A stretch of 24,442 nucleotides of DNA from positions 1 through 24,442 of the forward strand of contig NZLE01000096.1 of the NCBI GenBank assembly GCA_002692605.1, written 5' to 3'. Shown here in pieces: positions 15,361 through 21,617 of the stretch. The DNA comes from Opitutia bacterium. GTDB taxonomy: Bacteria > Verrucomicrobiota > Verrucomicrobiia > Opitutales > Seribacteraceae. The stretch's first letter is position 1, and each line of letters opens with the position of its first letter. Below the pieces are notes generated by a model that made no database searches, had not been told where the DNA came from, and saw only the letters and a list, made by a program, of their open reading frames with translations. The translations under genes and the position numbers were made by a program.

Positions 15361-16314
15361 ATGAAAAAAACCTTCGGACTTCTCCTTTCGTCTCTTCTTG
15401 CTTGCCATTCCCTTTTCGCCGAAAAACCGCTTGCCTTCGGCTGGATCGACGAACCCGGCAAACACGTTGATCTGAAGCTCGGCAAAAGGCCCCTAGCGCG
15501 TTACGTCTACGAGCGCATGATACCCGAAGACCGTCAACGCACCTACAAGCCCTTCCATCACATATACCAATCCGACGGTGAAGGCTTCCTCACCAAAGGT
15601 CCGGGAGGGAAGTTCACCCACCACCGGGGAATCTACTACGGCTTTTCCAAATGTTCATTCACCGACAAGGAAGGCAAGAAGCACAGAGTCGATACCTGGC
15701 ACTGCAAAGGGGCATACCAAACCCACGAGAAATTCATCCGTTCTCATGCCGATTCGAAAAGCGCCGGTCACACGGTGGAAATCGCCTGGCGTCTTGACGA
15801 TGGCTCGGTCTTTGCCCTCGAAACAAGAACACTCCGTTTTTCACTGCGCCCGGACGATTCCCTGCAAATCGATTTCGGATCCGTCCTCTCAACCGATCAT
15901 CAACCCTTGATCCTGGATGGTGACCCACAGCACGCCGGTTTTCAATTCCGAGCCTCCGATGAGGTTGCGTCGAGCACGGCCAGGCAAACCTACTACGTCC
16001 GCCCCAAAGAAGGACGAGACGAAGCGGGCAAAACCAAAAATTGGCCAGCCGACAAAGACATGACCAACCTTCCCTGGAAAGCCCAGAGCGTGGTGGTTTC
16101 CGGGCAGCGACACTTTACCCTCTACCTGGATCATCCGGAAAACCCCAAACCCTCATTCTACAGTGAACGGGACTACGGCCGCTTCGGATCCTACTTCAAG
16201 ACTCAGTCAGAACCCGGAAAACCCGTCCGAATCAAGTACAGGCTGATCATCGGAACGAAGGAACGGAAGGCCAGCGAATGCGCAAGACTCAGCGACGAGT
16301 TCAGCCGAGGTTAG
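15361..16314 (+). CDS. secreted DUF6807 family protein ('PmoA' in database naming)
   Basis: A 317-residue exported protein of the DUF6807 family, common in planctomycetes and Verrucomicrobia. The ATG at 15361 starts a signal peptide (MKKTF, cleavage near 'HSLFA' at residue 20). The TTG three codons earlier is less likely. Family landmarks are 'PLARYVYERM' (44-53), 'FTHHRGIYYGFSK' (85-97, paired His87-His88), 'LDGDPQHAGFQFRAS' (185-199) and 'YGRFGSYF' (272-279). Some databases label the family 'methane oxygenase PmoA', but this soluble exported protein has none of the membrane helices of particulate methane monooxygenase. A role in polysaccharide or glycoside breakdown is guessed from where relatives occur, and the function is unknown. 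The transporter gene follows 34 nt downstream. Confidence 0.87.
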   Translation: MKKTFGLLLSSLLACHSLFAEKPLAFGWIDEPGKHVDLKLGKRPLARYVYERMIPEDRQRTYKPFHHIYQSDGEGFLTKGPGGKFTHHRGIYYGFSKCSFTDKEGKKHRVDTWHCKGAYQTHEKFIRSHADSKSAGHTVEIAWRLDDGSVFALETRTLRFSLRPDDSLQIDFGSVLSTDHQPLILDGDPQHAGFQFRASDEVASSTARQTYYVRPKEGRDEAGKTKNWPADKDMTNLPWKAQSVVVSGQRHFTLYLDHPENPKPSFYSERDYGRFGSYFKTQSEPGKPVRIKYRLIIGTKERKASECARLSDEFSRG

Positions 16315-16348
16315 ACCGCATCTCCCGCAACCCCATAAATTTGTTTTC

Positions 16349-17245
16349 TTGTCCGGTAATCTCACACCCTACCTGCTCGCCCTCTCGGCCGGACTCGCTT
16401 ACGCCTTCAGTGCCCTTTTGGCCAAAAGAGCCATGGAACTGGGCGCCGGGACATCCCGCTCGCTGATCTATTCGAATTGGATCACCGCTCTGTTCTTTCT
16501 CCCCTACCCCTTGCTTGCGGATTCTCCTCTTCAAAATTCCGATTTTCAAAACGGAGCGATTCTCGGAGGCATTTTCTTCACCGCTCAGTCTCTCTGTTTT
16601 GCGGCCCTTCGTTCGGGAGACGCATCCATGGTCACTCCCATCATGGGCTCTAAGTCCGTCTTCGTTGCGCTTTTTCTCTTTCTTCTCGGTCTTTCTCCCG
16701 AACCCATTGGTCTGGCAACCTGGACGGCAGCCGGGCTTGCTGCGGTGGCGGTTGCCCTGATCGGTTGGCCGACCAAAGGAAGTTCGCCCTCGCTACCGGG
16801 AATGGCTCTCGCGCTATGCACCGCCGCAGCTTTCGGACTGGTCGATTCCATGGTTCCGCACTTCACCCATCAATCCGACCCCTTCAACGTTCTTTTTGTA
16901 ATGTTTTCAACCTTGGGGCTTCTCTCCTTTGCTCTGATTCCCCTGAGCCAAGGAAAATTTCTCGGCTCGAGAGGTCGGGCCGACCGATGGATGTGGGCCT
17001 CCTCGTTGCCCATGGGCGGACAGGCCGTGCTGATGTCCTTTGCGATCGGTTTTTTTCGGGTGCCCACCGAAGCGAACGTTTTCTATTCGTGCAGGGGACT
17101 CTGGGCCATTCTTCTGGTCGCTTTTCTGGGTAGGAGGATGGGTCTGCGTGAAGGCAACGTCTCTCGGTCCACCCAAATCCGAAGGGCAATCGGAGCCGGT
17201 CTTTTGGTTTTGGGGATTTACCTCACTCCCATGGGCGGAGACTGA
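16349..17245 (+). CDS. DMT-superfamily (EamA-like) membrane transporter
   Basis: A 298-residue inner-membrane protein of the drug/metabolite transporter superfamily. It shows around nine to ten hydrophobic helices arranged as two EamA-like halves. The first half has 'LSAGLAYAFSALLAKRAME' and 'FFTAQSLCFAALRSGDASMVTPIMGSK' (split near 85), the usual end-of-helix 'SMVTPIMG' signature. The second half has 'FFRVPTEANVFYSCRGLWAILLVAFLGRRMGLREG', also split by a Pro, typical of EamA domains. No ATG exists near the first helix. The TTG at 16349 is the best start, as the frame upstream is open but has no ATG or GTG before the DUF6807 gene's stop. The solute is unknown. Its stop is 6 nt from the convergent CbiX-type gene. 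Confidence 0.83.
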   Translation: MSGNLTPYLLALSAGLAYAFSALLAKRAMELGAGTSRSLIYSNWITALFFLPYPLLADSPLQNSDFQNGAILGGIFFTAQSLCFAALRSGDASMVTPIMGSKSVFVALFLFLLGLSPEPIGLATWTAAGLAAVAVALIGWPTKGSSPSLPGMALALCTAAAFGLVDSMVPHFTHQSDPFNVLFVMFSTLGLLSFALIPLSQGKFLGSRGRADRWMWASSLPMGGQAVLMSFAIGFFRVPTEANVFYSCRGLWAILLVAFLGRRMGLREGNVSRSTQIRRAIGAGLLVLGIYLTPMGGD

Positions 17246-17251
17246 ACGAAG

Positions 17252-18121
17252 TCAGCAATCCTTCAGAATCCGATCGGCGAGAATTTCCAACATCAGCGGA
17301 TGATTGCCCATGGTGGGTAAGCGGCAAATTTCAAACCCGGGGGCAGTCTGCTCGAACCCTTTGCAAATTCTCGCCAGATCTCCGTTTTCTCCGGCATGCC
17401 TGCCCGGAGAGAGGAAAAATTGAGCAAGCAGAACCCGTCTTACACCATCCTCCCTCAAGCTCCTGAGCAAATTCTCCAACAACGGATCATTGAAATCATA
17501 CTCTTTGCCCGGGCGTCTTTCCATGCAGCAAGTTGAAAAACCCCCAATCCGTTTGCTCATCAAAGCCTCCAACTGTTGTCCCACCTCTTCGCGTACCCGG
17601 TTCACCTCCGGAAGAGGAGTCCCATGATCAACCAGAATCAGATGAGGCGGGGGCGTTTCGGCCGATGGAAACCGCTTCAGGCAAAGATCCGCAAGGATGC
17701 GGGCCAACCGGTCATCCTCCGGAGCAAACAGAAAATCCAAGACGGCAAAGCTTCTGCCCTTCTTTTCCGATCGCCACTTCTCGAGGTTTCGCGGCAACCA
17801 ATCGGTGACCGCCAAACTCGGCCCGAGAAAAAAAGGCAACACGCGTATCTGGTCCATGGAACCCGCTTCATCGCTTTGCAAGAAGGCCTCCATGGACTCG
17901 CCCGGAAGCCCATCCAAAGCGGATGGTTCCACCTTGTGAGAGTGCATCAGACCCATTGGGCGAACTTCACAGTCAGTGATTTTCGCGAGGGAATGAGCAA
18001 TCGTTCTTAGGTTAAGAACCGCTTCCGGACCCAAAGATCCGTTGTCGACGAGAAAATATTTTCGCTCCTTCAAGCTTTTTCCCATTGACGAAGCGCTCCC
18101 CGCGCGCAAGAAAATTCGCAT
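17252..18121 (-). CDS. CbiX/SirB-type chelatase-family protein (two-domain)
   Basis: A 289-residue cytosolic protein built from two CbiX-like halves. CbiX and SirB insert cobalt or iron into sirohydrochlorin for cobalamin or siroheme synthesis. The second half has intact markers: 'LILVDHGTP' (161-169, His165) and 'LLAQFFLSPGRHAGENGDL' (231-249, His242). The first half is degenerate at the same spots: 'FLVDNGSLGPEA' (23-34) has Asn for His, and 'VLPFFLGPSLAV' (94-105) lacks the His. So both likely metal ligands are in the C-terminal half. A second ATG at 18085 (residue 13) is a credible alternative start, with GGGGAG about 10 nt upstream and the family N-terminus soon after. No tetrapyrrole genes are nearby, so the metal and substrate are unknown. 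It is divergent from the Pal-like lipoprotein pair. Confidence 0.78.
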   Translation of the reverse strand: MRIFLRAGSASSMGKSLKERKYFLVDNGSLGPEAVLNLRTIAHSLAKITDCEVRPMGLMHSHKVEPSALDGLPGESMEAFLQSDEAGSMDQIRVLPFFLGPSLAVTDWLPRNLEKWRSEKKGRSFAVLDFLFAPEDDRLARILADLCLKRFPSAETPPPHLILVDHGTPLPEVNRVREEVGQQLEALMSKRIGGFSTCCMERRPGKEYDFNDPLLENLLRSLREDGVRRVLLAQFFLSPGRHAGENGDLARICKGFEQTAPGFEICRLPTMGNHPLMLEILADRILKDC

Positions 18122-18149
18122 AATGGTGGTCGAATATGGGAATTCGGCT

Positions 18150-18162
18150 CTTAACAGTTAAG
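18150..18162. promoter_or_regulatory. perfect dyad (possible operator) before the lipoprotein genes
   Basis: CTTAAC (18150-18155) and GTTAAG (18157-18162) form a perfect inverted repeat around a single A, in the 54-nt gap between the CbiX-type gene and the first Pal-like lipoprotein. A GATAAT hexamer (18166-18171) follows, resembling a -10 element only a few bases before the ATG at 18176. The dyad would then overlap the spacer of that promoter, a usual place for a repressor site. No clear -35 is seen. Confidence 0.35.
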
Positions 18163-18175
18163 CGGGATAATAGTT

Positions 18176-18781
18176 ATGAAAAATACAATGTGGATGGTAA
18201 GTGTGGCCATAATTGCGGCCATTCAATTCGGATGTTCGAAAAAGAACGGACTCTCTCCTGACGACACGGCTCTGATCAAGGGAACCGACCGCGGAACCTT
18301 CGTCGGTTCCGGAGAAGACGGTTCGCTCGCCGATGAAGGGGAACTTTCTCCTCTCGGTACCGCCATCACTGGCTTGGACGGCTCAGATGGATTGCTTCCT
18401 CAGGACCCCTTTTGGGATGAACCTGGAAGAATGGACAACCCAGAGCGCCCCTTCGAACCCATCTTCTTTGGCTTTGATCAGTACAACGTCGGAACTGCGG
18501 AGCGCGCCAAACTCCAGGACGTCGCCGGTTATTTATCCTCCAACCCCGACGCCAAGATTCTCATCGAAGGCTATTGCGACTGGAAGGGGACTCCTGCGTA
18601 CAACAAATCATTGGGCGACCGGCGGGCGGGAAGCGTCAAAAGTTACCTAATTGACTTGGGTATCGACCAAAATCGCATTGAAATCATTTCCATGGGAGAT
18701 GAAATGGCCACACCGGACGCCGATCCAACCACTGCCGGTTTGGAGCGCAAAGCCCAATTCATCGTCCTCAAGGATTCCTGA
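18176..18781 (+). CDS. Pal/OmpA-like peptidoglycan-associated lipoprotein, copy 1
   Basis: A 201-residue lipoprotein. The signal peptide ends in 'IQFGC', making Cys20 the acylated residue. A Gly/Asp-rich, low-complexity linker (about 22-92) is followed by an OmpA C-terminal domain (about 94-200) with 'FFGFDQYNV' (97-105) and the peptidoglycan-binding loop 'IEGYCDWKGTP' (130-140) with 'YNKSLGDRRA' (142-151). Asp135 and Arg150 match the residues that hold meso-diaminopimelate in Pal and OmpA. The loop carries Cys-Asp-Trp where classic Pal has Thr-Asp-Glu. It likely tethers the outer membrane to the wall. It shares a 1-nt stop/start overlap (TGATG) with the second copy, so the two are translationally coupled. 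It is slightly longer than E. coli Pal because of the linker. Confidence 0.9.
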   Translation: MKNTMWMVSVAIIAAIQFGCSKKNGLSPDDTALIKGTDRGTFVGSGEDGSLADEGELSPLGTAITGLDGSDGLLPQDPFWDEPGRMDNPERPFEPIFFGFDQYNVGTAERAKLQDVAGYLSSNPDAKILIEGYCDWKGTPAYNKSLGDRRAGSVKSYLIDLGIDQNRIEIISMGDEMATPDADPTTAGLERKAQFIVLKDS

Positions 18782-19389
18782 TGACCGCTCCTTCCCTTTC
18801 CCGTACCCTGCTCGCCGTCGCAACCGGTTTTTCCCTGCTTGGCCTTGGTTGCGCCAAAAAAGTCGATCCTGAAACCGCCCTTAACCGAGGCCAAACGGGA
18901 AGCAATGAACTCACCGATCCCAGTCGGGGCTTCAATTCGGGAGTGGATGATCTCTCGCCCACCGGAAACGACCTCCAGGGAACGCTTGGCAATGACCTCC
19001 TCGTACCCAGAGATTCCGGATTGGATGCCTTTTCAGACCCGCTTAACGTCATCCGCCCCTTTGACCCGGTCTACTTCGGATTCGATCAATACAATGTCTC
19101 TGCCACCGAGCGTCCCAAGCTCGTGGAGATTTCCGAATTCATCCAGTCCAATCCCAAGGCCCGGCTACTCATAGAAGGTTACTGCGACTGGAAGGGCACA
19201 CCGGAATACAACAAATCCTTGGGAGACCGGAGGGCGACCACAGTCAAGGATTATCTGGTTGAACTAGGCGCCGACGAAGGCAGGATTGAAACCGTTTCCA
19301 TTGGCGACGAATCCGCTCTTCCCAATGCCTCGGGCGAACAGGCCCGACTCGACCGCCGAGCGGCTTTTGTGGTCACCAAAGGGCTTTAG
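18781..19389 (+). CDS. Pal/OmpA-like peptidoglycan-associated lipoprotein, copy 2
   Basis: A 202-residue paralogue of the preceding gene, plainly a tandem duplicate. The signal peptide ends 'LLGLGC' (Cys24, with 'AKK' after it). A Gly/Asp/Ser-rich linker (about 30-92) leads to the OmpA C-terminal domain with the same landmarks: 'YFGFDQYNV' (98-106), 'IEGYCDWKGTP' (131-141), 'YNKSLGDRRA' (143-152), Asp137-type and Arg151-type peptidoglycan contacts, and a C-terminal 'LDRRAAFVV' strand. The domain is well conserved between copies while linkers and signal peptides have diverged. This suggests the copies differ in reach or partner rather than in wall binding. Its stop interlocks with the convergent dipeptidase stop (19386-19389). 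Confidence 0.9.
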   Translation: MTAPSLSRTLLAVATGFSLLGLGCAKKVDPETALNRGQTGSNELTDPSRGFNSGVDDLSPTGNDLQGTLGNDLLVPRDSGLDAFSDPLNVIRPFDPVYFGFDQYNVSATERPKLVEISEFIQSNPKARLLIEGYCDWKGTPEYNKSLGDRRATTVKDYLVELGADEGRIETVSIGDESALPNASGEQARLDRRAAFVVTKGL

Positions 19390-20759
19390 GCCAACTTTTC
19401 AAAGAATTCCTCAAACGCGTCGATCGCATCGTTCATGATGCCCAAATGAAAGCTTTCATCCGGGGCATGCAGGTTGTCCTCGTTGGTGAACAGACCCAAC
19501 ATAAGAGCGTCCAAACCGGCAACCTCCTTCAGGTCCCTAATAATTGGAATGCTTCCACCCTCCCGGAGAAAAAGCGGATTGCTTCCGAAACTCTTCCGTA
19601 CGCATTCCTCAACCAAAGGAAAGGCTTTTTTGGTCAAATCGGATTCCTCACCGCTTGAACCCGGTTTTCCGGGAGGGATCACCACATAGGGATCTCCTCC
19701 ACCCTTGACCTCGACCTCGACCTGCACCGAAGGAGGACAGGACCGAACAATCGCATCCCTGACCATTCGAGCAATCTCTTGCGACGATTGATCGGGAACC
19801 AATCGGCAAGTGATTTTGGCAAAGGCTTCGGAGGGAATCACAGTCTTTGATCCTTCACCTTGGTATCCGCCCCCCACCCCATTGAATTCGAGAGTCGGAC
19901 AAAAGCGAATGGCTTCGAGAGGCGAATATCCCGGGGGGGAATGAAAAGTCGGGATTCCCAAAAACTGCGCGTACTCATCCTCCGAAGTGGGCAACTTGGA
20001 CAACTCTTCGCGCTCCCAGGGTTCGGGAGGACGGACCGCATCGTAAAAGCCTGGAACCGCCACCTTTCCGTCTGCGTCATGCAAATGAGAGCAGGCCCGC
20101 ATAAGTGCCTGCAAGGGATTCATCAAGGCTCCCCCATGGACACCCGAATGCAGATCCTGCCTCGGACCGCGCACCTTGACTTCCAGGGCGGTGAGACCGC
20201 GCAAACCGGTGGTTACCACCAATTGATCCGGGCCAGGGCTACCGGTATCCGAAACTAGGAGCATATCTCCTTGCAGTCTCTCCTTGTGGGTTTCCAAAAA
20301 TCCGCGAAAACTTGGACTTCCGATTTCCTCCTCTCCCTCGATCAGATAAGTGATGTGAAGGGGAAGGTTTGGGTTTCTCTTGAGAACCCTTCGGAGAGCC
20401 GACATGTGAACGATTTGCGGGCCTTTGTTGTCCGCGGCTCCTCTTCCGTACAGGCGACCCTCCCGCTCGACCGCGGAAAAGGGATCGCTTGACCACAGAT
20501 CCAGGGGATCCGGAGGTTGAACGTCATAATGACCGTAAATCACCAACTTGGGCCAGGACGGATCACCCCGGGTTGCAAGAAGAACGGGATGGATCGGAGT
20601 CTCAATCAGGTCGGTTGCGAAACCGAGTTCCTCCAATCGTGCCTGAGCGAAGCCACGAGCCCCACTGACCCCTTCGTCAAATGCGGAATCGGCCGAAACG
20701 CTGGCATGGCCGACGTATTCGGACAAGGCTTGGGTTGGATGATCGAGAAGAACGCTCAT
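19386..20759 (-). CDS. M20-family zinc dipeptidase
   Basis: A 457-residue cytosolic metallopeptidase of the M20 (ArgE/DapE/carnosinase-like) family, which releases amino acids from dipeptides. The active-site blocks are 'YGHYDVQPP' (75-83; His77, catalytic Asp79), 'GRGAADNKG' (105-113; bridging Asp110), 'LIEGEEEIGSP' (139-149; catalytic Glu143 and metal-binding Glu144), Asp171 in 'VSDTG' and the last ligand His431 in 'NLHAPDESF'. The central dimerisation domain begins near 'TTGLRGLTALEV' (184-195), with the bridging 'QDLHSGVHGG' (205-214). Length and blocks fit the bacterial 'dipeptidase' group rather than DapE. Its ATG overlaps the M48 gene stop by 4 nt (20756-20759), so both are translationally coupled and may act in peptide turnover. 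Confidence 0.93.
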   Translation of the reverse strand: MSVLLDHPTQALSEYVGHASVSADSAFDEGVSGARGFAQARLEELGFATDLIETPIHPVLLATRGDPSWPKLVIYGHYDVQPPDPLDLWSSDPFSAVEREGRLYGRGAADNKGPQIVHMSALRRVLKRNPNLPLHITYLIEGEEEIGSPSFRGFLETHKERLQGDMLLVSDTGSPGPDQLVVTTGLRGLTALEVKVRGPRQDLHSGVHGGALMNPLQALMRACSHLHDADGKVAVPGFYDAVRPPEPWEREELSKLPTSEDEYAQFLGIPTFHSPPGYSPLEAIRFCPTLEFNGVGGGYQGEGSKTVIPSEAFAKITCRLVPDQSSQEIARMVRDAIVRSCPPSVQVEVEVKGGGDPYVVIPPGKPGSSGEESDLTKKAFPLVEECVRKSFGSNPLFLREGGSIPIIRDLKEVAGLDALMLGLFTNEDNLHAPDESFHLGIMNDAIDAFEEFFEKLA

Positions 20760-21562
20760 GGGTTCGGTTTTTCCCCACGGGCGTTCTTGGCCTCAACGTA
20801 AAGAGCATAGGCCCGGTCCATGTGAGATTCGAGAAATTCGATTCGTTTTCCGGGGTTGGGATGAGTGGAGAATATCTCGGGAAGCCGTTTGCCCGATTTT
20901 TTCATCTTCGACCAAAAACGGATCGCAGCCCGAGGGTCGTAACCTGCCATAGCGGAGTAGAACAAACCCCGGTGATCCGCCTCTCGTTCATTCTCCCGAC
21001 TGTAGGGCAGCGTCATACCGAGCGTCGTGCCAGCCGCATAAGCTCCGGTCGCCAGACGCCGGTCCGTCGAATCCTTGTCCCGCAGAGCGGCGTTCAGGAT
21101 TACCCCACCCAGGGCAATACCCATGGCCTGAGTCATCCGTTTGTTGCTGTGACGAAAGGACACGTGGGCAATCTCATGACCAATCACCACGGCGATCTCA
21201 TCGGCATCGCCATCCGCGAGTTCGATCAGTCCACTGTATACCCCTACCTTGCCTCCCGGCATTGCGAAGGCATTGGCCTCCTTTTTTTCAAAAACCACGA
21301 ATTCCCACTCCGTGCCCGGCAAATCGACCTGGGCGACACCCGCGATCCTCTCTCCGATTTCCTTGATCATTTTATTGTGGGAGGCATTGGTGGAGAGGGT
21401 CTCCTTGCCTTTCATTCGATTAAAGTCCCTTTTGGCCCGTTTGGCCAGGTTCTCATCCGAAAGCATTGCGGTTCCGCATCCCATTCCCCAGAACAGGGAA
21501 ACAAATAAGATCAATCCGAGGCGTAGCGGAAGAAGAAGTGATTTCGGTAAGGACCGGGTCAT
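20756..21562 (-). CDS. M48-family metalloprotease lipoprotein (BepA/LoiP-like)
   Basis: A 268-residue zinc protease anchored as a lipoprotein. The ATG at 21562 gives a proper signal peptide with lipobox 'WGMGC' (Cys29). The 11-codon longer frame would spoil it. The catalytic HEIAH (129-133) lies after 'FAMPGGKVGVYSGL' (99-112), and the third ligand is Glu192 in 'ENEREADHRG'. 'STHPNPGKRIEFL' (232-244) carries a His at the position of the BepA active-site switch. The TPR domain of BepA is absent, so it resembles the short LoiP/YcaL type. It probably degrades misfolded outer-membrane or periplasmic proteins. It lies 55 nt after purH and overlaps the dipeptidase start by 4 nt. Confidence 0.9.
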   Translation of the reverse strand: MTRSLPKSLLLPLRLGLILFVSLFWGMGCGTAMLSDENLAKRAKRDFNRMKGKETLSTNASHNKMIKEIGERIAGVAQVDLPGTEWEFVVFEKKEANAFAMPGGKVGVYSGLIELADGDADEIAVVIGHEIAHVSFRHSNKRMTQAMGIALGGVILNAALRDKDSTDRRLATGAYAAGTTLGMTLPYSRENEREADHRGLFYSAMAGYDPRAAIRFWSKMKKSGKRLPEIFSTHPNPGKRIEFLESHMDRAYALYVEAKNARGEKPNP

Positions 21563-21617
21563 ATTTGTAAAGTTATGCTCAGACGACCTAGGCACAAGCA
21601 GAAAGGGGGCATTCGGG

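Noticed and set aside
15361..16314. Particulate methane monooxygenase subunit
   Set aside because: The protein has a signal peptide and no transmembrane helices, and the name comes only from database labelling of DUF6807.
20681..21508. 275-codon plus-strand frame
   Set aside because: It is antisense to the M48 protease gene, which carries HEIAH and a lipobox, and its composition is that of a shadow frame.
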